Part shown: piece after piece, positions 52,861 through 62,499 of the stretch
Layout of the letters: each line of letters begins with the position of its first letter
How positions within the stretch are numbered: the stretch's first letter is position 1
Source of the DNA: Micromonospora rhizosphaerae
GTDB taxonomy: Bacteria; Actinomycetota; Actinomycetes; Mycobacteriales; Micromonosporaceae
Direction: 5' to 3'
Length of the DNA stretch: 64,000 nt
Assembly: GCF_900091465.1 (NCBI RefSeq)
Contig: NZ_FMHV01000002.1
Span: 3,534,001-3,598,000 of the forward strand
The notes under the pieces: model-generated
The model's database searches: none
What the model was told of the DNA's origin: nothing
What the model saw: only the letters and a program-made list of their open reading frames with translations
Program-made: the position numbers and the translations under genes

Positions 52861-53252
52861 AACAGATCGTGCCCGTGTTGCTCGACGCCTACAACAACCA
52901 CAGCCCCACTTCGGTGGCACCCTGCTACTGCCTCGACGCCACCCACCTGGATGTCGCGACGGGTCGACCTCGACAGGGACGCGACGCGATCGTCGCCGGC
53001 CTCGGCTTCTTCCTGCGTGCATTCCCCGACGCCATGTGGCACGTCGAGTCGACCGCGGTCACCGCGCAGCACGCTGCGGTCCGTTACCGGCTGACCGGAT
53101 CCTTGCAGGCCGATTTCGGCCCCTATACCGCTCATGGGCAGCCGTTGGAGTTACCGGGGGTGCTGTGGCTGACGGCCGGTGAAAGGGCTATCGGTCACAG
53201 CGCGGACTACTGGGACGCGGCCTCGTTCAACCGGCAGATGCAAAGCACCTGA
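52851..53252 (+). CDS. SnoaL/NTF2-like protein
   Basis: This 133-residue alpha+beta barrel protein starts ten bases before the reductase stop. It has the SnoaL-like pattern: helix KQIVPVLLDAYNNHS, GRDAIVAGLGFFLRAFPDAMWHVE and the terminal SADYWDAASFNRQM. Family members are ester cyclases, dehydratases or ligand carriers. No such gene is known to me in the classical tcp or npd clusters, so its role here is open; it may tautomerise or release an intermediate. Confidence 0.75.
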   Translation: MELKQIVPVLLDAYNNHSPTSVAPCYCLDATHLDVATGRPRQGRDAIVAGLGFFLRAFPDAMWHVESTAVTAQHAAVRYRLTGSLQADFGPYTAHGQPLELPGVLWLTAGERAIGHSADYWDAASFNRQMQST

Positions 53253-53298
53253 ACCTACGACACAATCACCCGCACCCCTAAGAAGGGAAGTCACCACC

Positions 53299-54903
53299 AT
53301 GATCCGAACCGGGGAGCAGTATCTAAAGGGATTGCAGGACGGCCGTCGCGTCTACTGCGGCGGTGAGTTGATCGACGATGTCACCATCCACCCGAAAACG
53401 CGCGGCTATGCCCAGGCGATGGCCGGGTACTACGACCTCCACCATGACCCCGAGCACCAGGACGTGACGACATTTGTAGATGACGACGGCGAGCGGCGGG
53501 CGATGCACTGGTTCCTTCCGCGGTCGAAGGAAGACGTCGTACGGCGGCGCAAGTACTACGAGCTCATCTGGCGGCACTTCAAGGGCGCGATGTTCAAGCG
53601 CCCGCCGTGCAGCATGCTTCCCGTCTTCTACACGATGGTTGATGACCCGCAACCGTGGGAGGACAACTCCCGCTTCCACGAGGGGCGCCCGCTGGCTCAG
53701 TACATCGTGGATTCGTGGCACCGGATCAAGAACAACGACCTGTCGTTCTCGCCGATGTTCTTGGACGTACAGTACGACCGCTCGCGAGACGACGCGCTCG
53801 CGGAGACACCCATGCTCACCATGGTCGACCGTAACGACGACGGGATCGTCGTACGCGGGTGGAAGGCGATCGGCACCGGCATGCCGTTCGTCGACGAACT
53901 CTTGATCGGCAACCTGTGGCGACCCGGCCAGACCCCGGAACAGACGGTCTACGCGCTGGTGCCGGTCAACTCACCGGGCCTGTCCATCTTCACCCGCCCA
54001 TCCAATGCCGCGGCTGACGCCTCGGAGTTCGACCGGCCGATGGCCTCGCTCGGCGACGAGCTCGACGGCATGGCGTACTTCGACAACGTCTTCATCCCGT
54101 GGGAGCGAGTGCAGCACGTCGGCAACCCGGAGCACGCCAAGTGGTACCCGCAGCGGACCTTTGACTGGATTCACGTTGAGACGCAGATCCGGCACGTGGC
54201 GAACGCCGAGCTCATCGCCGGGCTCGGGCTCCTCGTCACCCATGCTCTTGGCACTCATACGGCACCGACTGTCGCGTCGAACCTCGCCGACCTCGTCAGG
54301 TTCCGTGAGACCTGCCGGGCGTTCACCCTGGCGGCCGAGGAAACCGGGTTCCACACCCCCGGTGGGCTGTACAAGCCGAACAACATCTTCGTCGACTTCG
54401 GGCGCGCCTACTACCTGGAGAACATCGGCAAGATGACCGAGATCCTGATCGACTTCTGCGGTCGAGGGATCGTCGTGTACCCAACGCGGGCGGATCTCGA
54501 AGACCCCTACATCGGTCCGAAACTGGCCGAGGCCTTCCGGGGGCCGGCAATGACGGCATGGGACCGGACCAAGCTGTTCAAGCTGATCCACGAACGGTTC
54601 TTGTCCGACTGGGGAACCCGGAACGAGATGTTCGAGAAGTTCAACGGCACGCCGCTGTACTTGATCAGGCTGCTGACGATGCAACGGACCGAATACCAGG
54701 TCGACGGCCCGCTCACTGAGCTGGCCCGCGAGGTGCTGGGCTTCGGCAGCATGGAGAGCATCGCCGAACGTGCCGCGGAGGCCGAGAAGCAGTCCCACTA
54801 CGCCTCGGTCCGCTACCAACCGGAGTACGCCCGCGACCAGGACCAGCGCGATGGCTACTATGCCGCAGACGATGCGAAGCGGGAAGACGCGGCCAAGGCC
54901 TGA
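53299..54903 (+). CDS. FADH2-dependent phenol monooxygenase (HpaB/TcpA-HadA type)
   Basis: This 534-residue enzyme starts at ATG 53299 behind GAAGGGAAG. Conserved blocks of 4-hydroxyphenylacetate 3-hydroxylase and (chloro/nitro)phenol 4-monooxygenase relatives are visible: MIRTGEQYLKGLQDGR, HPKTRGYAQAMAGYYDLHHD, DELDGMAYFDNVFIPW, HVGNPEHAKWYPQRTFDWIH, GFHTPGGLYKPN and FEKFNGTPLYLIRLLTMQR. It would hydroxylate a phenol at the para position using reduced flavin from the reductase, releasing chloride or nitrite if a substituent is there. The next genes process hydroxyquinol, so the product is probably a (hydroxy)quinol. Confidence 0.92.
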   Translation: MIRTGEQYLKGLQDGRRVYCGGELIDDVTIHPKTRGYAQAMAGYYDLHHDPEHQDVTTFVDDDGERRAMHWFLPRSKEDVVRRRKYYELIWRHFKGAMFKRPPCSMLPVFYTMVDDPQPWEDNSRFHEGRPLAQYIVDSWHRIKNNDLSFSPMFLDVQYDRSRDDALAETPMLTMVDRNDDGIVVRGWKAIGTGMPFVDELLIGNLWRPGQTPEQTVYALVPVNSPGLSIFTRPSNAAADASEFDRPMASLGDELDGMAYFDNVFIPWERVQHVGNPEHAKWYPQRTFDWIHVETQIRHVANAELIAGLGLLVTHALGTHTAPTVASNLADLVRFRETCRAFTLAAEETGFHTPGGLYKPNNIFVDFGRAYYLENIGKMTEILIDFCGRGIVVYPTRADLEDPYIGPKLAEAFRGPAMTAWDRTKLFKLIHERFLSDWGTRNEMFEKFNGTPLYLIRLLTMQRTEYQVDGPLTELAREVLGFGSMESIAERAAEAEKQSHYASVRYQPEYARDQDQRDGYYAADDAKREDAAKA

Positions 54904-54908
54904 CGCAC

Positions 54909-56033
54909 ATGGTCGAGATGAAACCCCTGGTGCAGGACAGCCGGCTGCCGGCGCGAATCGTGTTCGCCGCCGGCGGCCTGGCCCGTTTGGATGAGGAGTG
55001 CGAAGGGCTCGGCCTGAACTCTGTTCTGCTCATCGCCGGGACTGCGGGCAGCCGCCTCGAGGCGGTGATTGCCAACCTCGGCGGCCGACTCGTCGCGCAC
55101 CACTCGAGGGTGATCCAGCACGTGCCGGAGAGCTTGGTCCACGACGTCATTGACCTCGCACGTGAGCGCGCGGTTGACGGCGTCGTGACCGTCGGTGGCG
55201 GTTCGGCGACCGGGTTGGGCAAGGCGGTCGCCCGAGAGACCGGACTTCCGCTGGTCGCGGTGCCCACCACGTACGCGGGATCAGAGATGACCCCGATCTA
55301 CGGCACCACCACGGAGGAGGGGAAGGTCACGGGACGGGACTGGCGGGTCTTGCCGAGCACCGTGATCTACGACCCGGACCTGACCCTCACGATGAGCCCC
55401 GAACTCACCGCCTCGAGCGGGTTGAACGCAATCGCCCACTGCTTGCAGGGCCTGTGGGGCACTCGGACCACTCCATTTACCCAGGCGTACGCAGAACGCG
55501 GCCTGGCGACCCTGTACGCCGCACTTCCGAGAGCGGTCCGGCACCCACACGATGCCTCGGCCCGTGGTGACGCGCTAGTGGGAGCCAGCCTGGCCGGTGC
55601 CGCCCTAGCCGGGGCCGGAACCGGCCTTCACCACGCGATCTGTCATCAGTTGGGCGGCCGCTTCGCCCTGCGGCATTCAGCGCTCCATAGCGCTGTACTA
55701 CCACAGGTGATCGCCTACAACACGGCCGCGGCACCGGCCGCGCTGGCGACCATCCAACGATGCCTCGGCGAAGGGCACCCCCAAGGCGCCGTCGCCGATG
55801 CTGTGTTCACCTTCGCCGCCGCCCTAGGCGCCCCTACGCGGCTAAGGGACCTCGGCTTACCCCGAGCAGAACTTGCCAACGTCGCATACGCGATCGTCGC
55901 CGCCGCCCCCGACAACCCTGCAGACCTCACAGTCGACGGTGTACGCGGGCTGCTGGAGGCCGCCTGGGCGGGGGCGTATCCCGCCACGCAGCGCCCCACG
56001 GCGCAGCGCGGGAATCCATTGGAGCAGGCATGA
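54909..56033 (+). CDS. Maleylacetate reductase (iron-type alcohol dehydrogenase family)
   Basis: This 374-residue enzyme reduces maleylacetate to 3-oxoadipate with NADH. It shows the nucleotide site VVTVGGGSATGLGKAVA, the conserved PTTYAGSEMTPIYG, and metal- and substrate-site His residues in LHHAICHQLGGRF and HSALHSAVLPQVIAYN. Its stop overlaps the dioxygenase start (ATGA). Together they form the lower hydroxyquinol pathway: ring opening then reduction. Confidence 0.93.
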   Translation: MVEMKPLVQDSRLPARIVFAAGGLARLDEECEGLGLNSVLLIAGTAGSRLEAVIANLGGRLVAHHSRVIQHVPESLVHDVIDLARERAVDGVVTVGGGSATGLGKAVARETGLPLVAVPTTYAGSEMTPIYGTTTEEGKVTGRDWRVLPSTVIYDPDLTLTMSPELTASSGLNAIAHCLQGLWGTRTTPFTQAYAERGLATLYAALPRAVRHPHDASARGDALVGASLAGAALAGAGTGLHHAICHQLGGRFALRHSALHSAVLPQVIAYNTAAAPAALATIQRCLGEGHPQGAVADAVFTFAAALGAPTRLRDLGLPRAELANVAYAIVAAAPDNPADLTVDGVRGLLEAAWAGAYPATQRPTAQRGNPLEQA

Positions 56034-56944
56034 CCGGTCATTCACAGACAACGACAAAAGAGAGCATCACCGAGGCAGTGCTGCGGAGCTTCGACAGCTG
56101 CGACAACGAACGGCTCGGGCATGTCCTGCGATCACTTGTCACCCACCTGCACGCGTTCGCAGGCGGAACGAAGCTGACCGAAGAGGAGTGGCTGGCCGGC
56201 ATCGAATTTCTAACCGAGGTTGGGCAAATGTGTTCACCGTCCCGGCAAGAGTTCATCCTGCTCTCGGATGCCCTCGGCTTCTCGATGCTCGTTGACGCGA
56301 TCAACCACCGAGCCGTTGACGGCTCCACCGAGTCAACCGTGCTGGGGCCGTTTCACGTCGACGGCTCACCCGTCCGACAGCACGGTGAGGAGATCATCGA
56401 CACCACCACCGGCCAACCTCTCGTGGTATATGGGCGCGTCGTGAATACAGCTGGTGAACCCGTGCCCGGCGCCACGCTCGACATCTGGCAGAACGCCGGC
56501 AACATGCTCTACGCCGTACAGGATCCCAATCAGGACCCCAACAACGGACGTGGCGTGTTCCGTTCCGATCAGGACGGACGGGTTTGGTTCGTCACCATAC
56601 GTCCCGTCGACTACCCGATTCCGCACGATGGGCCGGTTGGCAGGATGCTCAACGCCACCGGAAGACATCCCTGGCGCCCTGCACACATCCACGTCATCGG
56701 AAGCGCCGGGGGACATCGCCCGGTCACCACCCACATCTTCGACGCAGCTAGCCCCTACCTCGACTCCGACGCAGTCTTCGGTGTGAAGCCAAGCCTGGTA
56801 CATCGGTTCCAGCCGCACCAGGCCACCGAGGCGCAGACTCCCGACGGAATGGACGGCCCATGGTTCAGCGTGGACCTGACAATCGTGCTCGAACCGCTGC
56901 CTCCACCACGAACATCGCAACCGCATCAACGCCGACAGGACTAG
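56030..56944 (+). CDS. Hydroxyquinol 1,2-dioxygenase (intradiol)
   Basis: This 304-residue Fe(III) dioxygenase has an N-terminal dimerisation helix region and the catalytic fold: LGPFHVDGSP, DIWQNAGNMLYAVQDP (first Tyr ligand), VDYPIPHDGPVG (second Tyr) and HPWRPAHIHVIGSAGG (two His ligands). HLHAFAGGTKLTEEEW and the position next to maleylacetate reductase point to hydroxyquinol rather than catechol. It gives maleylacetate for the upstream reductase to use. The C-terminal 15 residues are basic and variable. Confidence 0.93.
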   Translation: MTGHSQTTTKESITEAVLRSFDSCDNERLGHVLRSLVTHLHAFAGGTKLTEEEWLAGIEFLTEVGQMCSPSRQEFILLSDALGFSMLVDAINHRAVDGSTESTVLGPFHVDGSPVRQHGEEIIDTTTGQPLVVYGRVVNTAGEPVPGATLDIWQNAGNMLYAVQDPNQDPNNGRGVFRSDQDGRVWFVTIRPVDYPIPHDGPVGRMLNATGRHPWRPAHIHVIGSAGGHRPVTTHIFDAASPYLDSDAVFGVKPSLVHRFQPHQATEAQTPDGMDGPWFSVDLTIVLEPLPPPRTSQPHQRRQD

Positions 56945-56946
56945 TC

Positions 56947-57915
56947 ATGCGTGCAGCCCTTTTGAAGCAGCTCGGTAGGCCCCCAGTGGTCGCCAACATC
57001 CCAATCCCCACCCCAAAACCGGGCCAGGCGCTGGTTAGGGTAACCGCCGCGCCGCTGAACCCGCTAGACCTACTCATCGCGTCAGGGCACTTCTACGCCG
57101 GCCCACCGGCAATCCCCTACGTTCCCGGAGCTGAAGGAGTCGGATACGTGGTACAGGCAACCAGCCTGACCACGGGCACCCGGGTCCGGTTCGAGACACA
57201 CGCCGGGTACAGCGGCACCGGCTCCCTCGCAGAATATGTCGGCGTCGAGGAATCAGCCACGCTGCCCATCGAGGAGGACCTCCCGGACGCGGACGCGGCG
57301 GCATTGGGTGTGTCCGCGCTAGCGGGATGGGTGAGTCTGCAGTGGCGAGCCCAACTGATGCCCGGGGAACGTGTGCTGGTTCTCGGCGCCACGGGAGCGG
57401 TCGGCCAGATCGCCATACAAGCGGCGCGCCTGCTCGGCGCCGGCCACGTCGTGGCAGCCGCGCGACCCGGTGAGACGCTCGAAGCGCTCAAGGACTTGGG
57501 AGCCGATGCCATCGTCCCGCTCGACAGCCAAGACCCCGTCTTCCTCGAAGCCGCCTTCCGAGAAGCCGCGGGCGGCCCGGTGGACGTGACGATCGACCCA
57601 CTGTGGGGTCCGCCAGCACTGGCAGCGATCCGGGCCACCGCAACCATGGGCCGAGTCGTGAACCTCGGACAGTCCGCAGCATCCGAGGTCCCTGTCAGCT
57701 CGGCGGCAGTACGAGGCCGAATGGTCGCGGTTCTCGGCTACTCCAACCTCGTCGCCCCAGCACACGTGCTCGCGGCGGCGTACAAGAAAATCATTCATCA
57801 CGCGCGACGAGGTGACCTTCGTATGCACCTCAGCACGTTTACACTCGGTGACGTTGCCGAGGCATGGGTTGAGCAGAAAGCATCACCACACCGGAAACTC
57901 GTCGTCGTGCTCTAA
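56947..57915 (+). CDS. NADPH:quinone oxidoreductase (MDR family)
   Basis: This 322-residue medium-chain dehydrogenase lacks the zinc ligands. It has PLNPLDLLIASGHF, PGAEGVGYV, the cofactor motif VLVLGATGAVGQIAIQAARLLG and NLGQSAASEVPV. ATG 56947 starts two bases after the dioxygenase stop. Quinone reductases in tcp-like clusters reduce the benzoquinone that the monooxygenase forms, protecting the cell and supplying hydroxyquinol precursors; this fits here. It is the last gene of the six-gene operon. Confidence 0.9.
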   Translation: MRAALLKQLGRPPVVANIPIPTPKPGQALVRVTAAPLNPLDLLIASGHFYAGPPAIPYVPGAEGVGYVVQATSLTTGTRVRFETHAGYSGTGSLAEYVGVEESATLPIEEDLPDADAAALGVSALAGWVSLQWRAQLMPGERVLVLGATGAVGQIAIQAARLLGAGHVVAAARPGETLEALKDLGADAIVPLDSQDPVFLEAAFREAAGGPVDVTIDPLWGPPALAAIRATATMGRVVNLGQSAASEVPVSSAAVRGRMVAVLGYSNLVAPAHVLAAAYKKIIHHARRGDLRMHLSTFTLGDVAEAWVEQKASPHRKLVVVL

Positions 57916-57944
57916 AGCGAGGTGTGTCTGAGCAAATGCAGCGC

Positions 57945-58281
57945 TGCGGGAGTGGGCCAGCGGCAGCATCGACACCGCTGCGGCCGACTTCCTCGACAGG
58001 TCGCCGGCCTTCGCGCTGAACCTGTCGGTGGTGGTCGCCGCGCTCTGTCTCGCCGCAGCCGACGGTGTCGCGGGCTCCACCCTGGTCACCCGAACCGGCT
58101 GCAACGGCCACCGGTTCGGCATCCAGGTCGCCGGTCACCCCGGTCGCTGGCTCGGCGTTGTTGCGTCGTCACCCGAGGTGACTGCGACCCGGGGGTTGGA
58201 GGGGCAGAAAGCCACTGGGGCGCTCGAGGACAGTGCCGTCGTCGACGTCCTCGGCTACGGTGGCATGTCGCTGGCGCAGGC
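57945..58281 (+). pseudogene. Fragment of a DUF1116-family protein
   Basis: A plus-strand frame without a start codon encodes ALNLSVVVAALCLAAADGVA, then GSTLVTRTGCNGHRFGIQVAG and VDVLGYGGMSLAQAVG, resembling the C-terminal half of DUF1116 proteins found near amide and xanthine catabolic genes. The frame runs straight into the terminal repeat of the next insertion sequence at 58282. It is therefore a remnant truncated by that element. Confidence 0.55.
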
Positions 58282-59312
58282 TGTGGGGCTCGTAAAGCCG
58301 GTTCGGCTACGCTGCCTGCGAATACTCGTTGATCAGCCCGCCGAGGATCGGGCGCCGTCGGATCCTGGCGGCGGTCAGGTCAGTGACTGCCGACGGCGGG
58401 TTGGGTGGCTGCTGGCCGAGCGATCGATGTGGGCGGTGGCTGTTGTAGTGGGTTGTGTACTCGGTGAGGACGGCCGCGAGGTGGCGCTCGCTGACGATGA
58501 GGATCCGGTCGGTGCACTCCCGGCGTACGGTGCCTACCCATCGTTCGGCGAAGGCGTTCGCTCGGGGTGTCTGCGGTGGGGTTTTGATCACGTCGATGCC
58601 TTCGGCGGTGAACACCGCGTCGAAGACCGCCGTAAATTTCGTATCTCGGTCGCGGAGCAGGAACCGCAGCCCAGCTGCGCGTTGGTCGAGGTCCCTCAGT
58701 AGATTCCGTGCTTGCTGGGCCACCCAGACGCCGGTTGGATGGGCGGTCACCCCAACCACGTGGACTTGGCGGGTGGCGATCTCGACGAAGAACAGCACGT
58801 AGATCCGCTTGAGGAACACTGTGTCGACGGTGAAGAAGTCGCACGCCAGGATCGTGTGGGCCTGGGCGGTCAGGAATTGTTTCCAGGTGGGTCCGGACCG
58901 TCGGGGTGCCGGGTCGACTCCGGCGTTGTGCAGGATCTTCCACACCGTGCTGGCCGCGACCGGGTAGCCCAGGCCGGCCAGCTCACCCTGAATGCGCCGG
59001 TGCCCCCAGGTCGGGTTCTCCGCCGCGAGTCGCAGCACCAGCTCGCGGACCTGCGCGTTGACCGGTGGCCGGCCCGGCCGGGCATGCGGGTACGTCCAGC
59101 GTCGGGCGACCAGTTCACGGTGCCACCGCAACAGCGTGGCCGGGGTCACGAAGAACACTGGCCACTGCGGGCGGGGCAGCAGCCGCGACAGCACCGCCAG
59201 CACCACCCGGTCGGCCGGTTCGAGGTCGGGGCGGTGCACCTGTCGACGCAGCACCGCCACCTGATGGCGGAGCACCAGGATCTCCATATCCTTGGCCCCA
59301 CCGTCGCGGGCG
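58282..59312 (-). mobile_element. Insertion sequence, right end lost; transposase with complete DDE core
   Basis: The left terminal repeat TGTGGGGCTCG is at 58282-58292, identical to the defective copy at 49.7 kb. The minus-strand transposase (58307-59287, 326 residues) retains DDE residues in ILACDFFTVDTV, LLRDRDTKF and NAFAERWVG. Upstream, the gene continues as ARDGGAKD to about 59312 and then becomes foreign sequence, so about 30 N-terminal residues and the right terminal repeat are gone. The IS110-type element beyond is the probable cause. Confidence 0.85.
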
Positions 59313-59422
59313 ACACAGGTCCTGACCCGTAAATCAACGGACGTGTGGGCAGGCGGCAGCGTCGGGGCAGCGCCCCGACAGCGTGCCGTGTGGAGTGCTG
59401 TCGTTGCGTGACAGTGGTGAGG

Positions 59423-60716
59423 TTACGCGGCTTGGGCTTCGATGATGGCTTGGCCGTCCCGGATGGTGATCTTCTGGCCGGTGACGGCTTGCAGTGCGGC
59501 GGCCAGGCTGCGGGCCCGGCGGTTCCTGTCGATGCGGGTGGTGAAGTAGTCGGCGCCGAGGTCGTTGAACTGGGCGGTGGGGTCGGACAGCAGGTGGTAG
59601 ATGATGGTCAGCACGGAGTTGCCGGTGGCGACAATCGCTTTCTGCGGCCCGCGGCGTCGGGCGATGCGTCGGTGTCGGGCGCCGAGGAAGCCGGCGCCGC
59701 TGCGGGCGGCGGTGGCGGCGATGTTGCCCAGGGTGGCGGCCAGCCAGGGGTTGCCCTTCGCGCGGCCCTTGTTCTTCTTCTTGCCGGCCGACTCGTGGGT
59801 CTGTGGGCAGAACTTGGCCCAGGACACCAGGTGGGCGGCGGACGGGAACCGGGCCATGTCTACGCCTACTTCGGCGATGATCTCCTGCGCGGCGATGGGG
59901 CCGGCTCCGGTGATCTGCGCCAACTGCTGTGCTTGATGTGCGAACGGGGTGATCGCCTGCTCGACCATCGTGTCCAAGGGCGGCGATCTGGGCGGTGAGC
60001 CGGTCGATGTTGGAAAGCATCATCGCCAGGATGGCGCCGTGATGATCGGTGAAGAACCCGCGCAGCGCCTCCTGCAGCTGTGTGATCTTCGGCCGGAGGT
60101 GGCCCTTGGCCAGCTGCGCGAGCACCCTCGGGTCGCGCTGCCCGGCGACCAGCGCGTCCAGGATCAGCCGCCCGGTCACCCCGAACAGCTCACTGACCAC
60201 CGAGGACAGCGTGATCTGGGCGTCCTCGAGCAGCTTCTCCGCCCGTTGCATCTCCCGGGTGCGATCGCGGATCAGACAACGCCGGTACCGGGTCAGGTTG
60301 CGTAACTCCCGGATCCGTCGGGGCTGCACCAGCGACGGCCGGCACATACCCCGCTCGGCAACCTTGGCCAGCCACACCACATCGAGCTTGTCGGTCTTGG
60401 CTCGGCCCGGGACGTTCTTGACGTCCCGGGCGTTGACCAGCCAGCACTCGAAGCCCTCCGCCTCCAGCAGGTAGTAGACACCTTTCCAGTAGTCGCTGGT
60501 GCTTTCCATGACCACCCGGGTCACACCCCAGCAGCGGAACCAGTCCGCCATCTGCAGCAACGCCACCGTGGTGGTCGGGTAGGTCCGCACCTCCTGCATC
60601 CGCCGGCCCGGCCTGGACTCGTGCGGCACCCGCACACACGCCTCCAACACCGCCTTGCCAAGATCAAGCGCGGCTACCCGCTCGATGTGTAGCTCCTGCT
60701 CATCGACTTCTTCCAT
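59423..60716 (-). mobile_element. IS110-family element, transposase broken by a frameshift
   Basis: The N-terminal frame starts at ATG 60716 and has the RuvC-like DEDD part: AALDLGKAVLEACV, VVMESTSDYWKGVYYLLE, AKTDKLDVVWLAKVAERG. It goes on to DRLTAQIAAL. The C-terminal transposase_20 half continues in another frame from about 59977: AQITGAGPIAAQEIIAEVG, LVSWAKFCPQTHES, GNPWLAATLGNIAATAARS. One extra base near 59975-59985 explains the change. The element may be inactive or the base an error. Confidence 0.85.
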
Positions 60717-61095
60717 GACAACCTCTGAGGAGCAAAGGGGGGATCGGGGACGGCCACCCGCGGGAGCCAGCGGGGAAACGGGAAGAGTCGGACCCTCGTG
60801 CTCGTAGCTACAATGCGCAGCCCCTCGTAGCGGCTCCCAGCGTCAAACTGATACACGGCCTCACCTGCGCCAAGGACGACCGACGTCGGCGGGCGACCAA
60901 CCCGATTTTCCCGCACGCGCGGCGTCCCCATGGACCAGAAAACTGATACCGATCCGTCACGCAGGTCCTGAGACCGGACATGCCGGCAGCCGGGTGTCGT
61001 ACTCCGGTTGATGCGTTACGCCCGGATCCGTCCCACCAGATGCTTGACGCTCGGTCTCGAGGACGCAGCGATTCACAGGTGGATTGGGCCGGCCG
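60717..61095. other. Gap between IS110 element and GrpB gene
   Basis: About 380 bases. No gene frame is supported. The part next to 60717 is presumably the non-coding end of the IS110 element, which commonly carries its bridge RNA on one side, but no boundary or RNA structure could be fixed by eye. Confidence 0.4.
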
Positions 61096-61692
61096 TTACG
61101 TTGTGCTATCGGGTTTGCCGCTCTTCATGTCTCTGGTTGTGGCCCACGCCCGAGCCGCCTCGGTCAGCTTGCCGATGAGGTCTGTCTTGCCCTTGGTGTA
61201 CGCCTCACGGTCGTGTGGGTAGCGGTCGGCCAACTCTCGCTTTAGTGCTTTGTAGTCGGCACGGGCGTCAGGATGGGCTCGTAGGTAGTCCCGAAACGCC
61301 AGGACGTTGAGGTAACGCGGCGAGCCGGTCGGCACGAGGTGCAGGTGGTGGGTCCGGTGGCTGGGGCGTGGCTTGCAGAACCAGTGCATGACCTCAGCGA
61401 GGTAGGGCCAGTAGCAGTAGTCCAAAGGCTTCAGCAACTCGATGCAGGGGCGCGACGACCCCAGGTCTGCGACGCCGACCATGATGTCGATGACTGGTTT
61501 GGCGGCGAGCCCGGGTACTGCTGTGCTGCCGACGTGGTGGATGCCGCCAGTGATCCAGGGACCGATGGTCTGGCCGATCACGCTGGCCTCGGTGGCGAAC
61601 CGCTCGGGCCATGCGGCGTCGTAGGGCTCAATGTGAACGGGGGCGTTGACCTCGTCCGACTCGCTGCTATGGCTGTCCGACATGGCGGTCAC
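61096..61692 (-). CDS. GrpB-family (UPF0157) nucleotidyltransferase-like protein
   Basis: This 198-residue protein (GTG 61692, or ATG 61683) has the GrpB pattern IEPYDAAWPERFATEASVIGQ, HHVGSTAVPGLAAKPVIDIMVGV (nucleotidyltransferase-like G-S plus D-x-D) and HHLHLVPTGSPRYLNVLAFRDYL, ending in KRELADRYPHDREAYTKGK. Such proteins are often fused to or near GNAT or CoaE enzymes; their reaction is unknown. A short acidic-Ser N-terminus precedes the domain. Confidence 0.9.
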   Translation of the reverse strand: MTAMSDSHSSESDEVNAPVHIEPYDAAWPERFATEASVIGQTIGPWITGGIHHVGSTAVPGLAAKPVIDIMVGVADLGSSRPCIELLKPLDYCYWPYLAEVMHWFCKPRPSHRTHHLHLVPTGSPRYLNVLAFRDYLRAHPDARADYKALKRELADRYPHDREAYTKGKTDLIGKLTEAARAWATTRDMKSGKPDSTT

Positions 61693-61785
61693 TCTGCCAG
61701 GGAAGCTGTTTCGCCGCAGTCACTGCAGTAAGCCGACGATCATGTCAAGTATCTGGTGTGAACCGCCCCGAGTCTGGTGGAGTCC

Positions 61786-62036
61786 TCAGACTGTGACCAG
61801 GGCTTGCTGGTCGGGTTGGCTGTGAGCGTAGAACATCGATTCGTATTCGGCCGGTGGCAGGTAGTTCAGGGCGGAGTGCAACCGCCGGTGGTTGTACCAG
61901 TCGACCCATTCAGCGGTGGCCAGTTCTACCTGGGCGAGGCTGCGCCACGGCCGCCTGGGTTTGATCAGTTCGGTCTTGTAGAGGCCGATGGTGGATTCCA
62001 TCAGCGCGTTGTCCAGGGCGTCGCCGACGGTGCGGT
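61786..62036 (-). pseudogene. IS3-family orfB transposase, C-terminal fragment
   Basis: The residues TVGDALDNALMESTIGLYKTE, with the catalytic Glu in MEST, WRSLAQVELATAEWVDWYNHRRLH and PAEYESMFYAH, are the end of an IS3-type orfB integrase. The upstream part with both Asp residues is absent; at about 62036 the reading passes into another transposase. Confidence 0.8.
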
Positions 62037-62309
62037 CAGGTCGCGATGCCAGCGCAGCACGGTCTCGGGGCGCACCAGCAGCCGGATCTGGCGTAGCACG
62101 GCGCGGGGGAGTCGGTGCAGTAGTGCGGCGAGCAATGCCCGGTCAGCGGGGGTGAACCGGATCTTCTGGCCGTGCAGCTGCCGCTGGAGGACCATGATCT
62201 GGTGTCGCAGGGTGAGGATCTCGGCGTCCTTGGCCCGGTCGCTCATCGGCAGCAGACGCAGCATCGCCAGCGCGTTGGTTACGCCGACGTAGGCCCGTCG
62301 AAGCAGCAC
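62036..62309 (-). pseudogene. rve transposase N-terminal fragment, related to the 25.6-kb element
   Basis: About 90 residues, ILTLRHQIMVLQRQLHGQ to ETVLRWHRDL, align with the start of the 25586-26683 transposase (about the same spacing of RHQ and RWHRDL). The integrase core is replaced by the IS3 fragment. It reflects recombination or a second insertion inside the first element. Confidence 0.75.
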
Positions 62310-62499
62310 GACCAGTCATCCTCGCCCAGTGGTTTTCAGCGATTCGACCAGCCTGGGCACGTTGATGAGGGCAAGATCTTTGTCGTCGTGGCCAAACCGG
62401 CCGTGACCAGGACGGACGTCATTGTCGGCACCTGCAGGGCTAGCAGGCCCAAAAAAGCGGCGCACAGAGCCGACGAGCACGAGATATACGGAGGCACCC

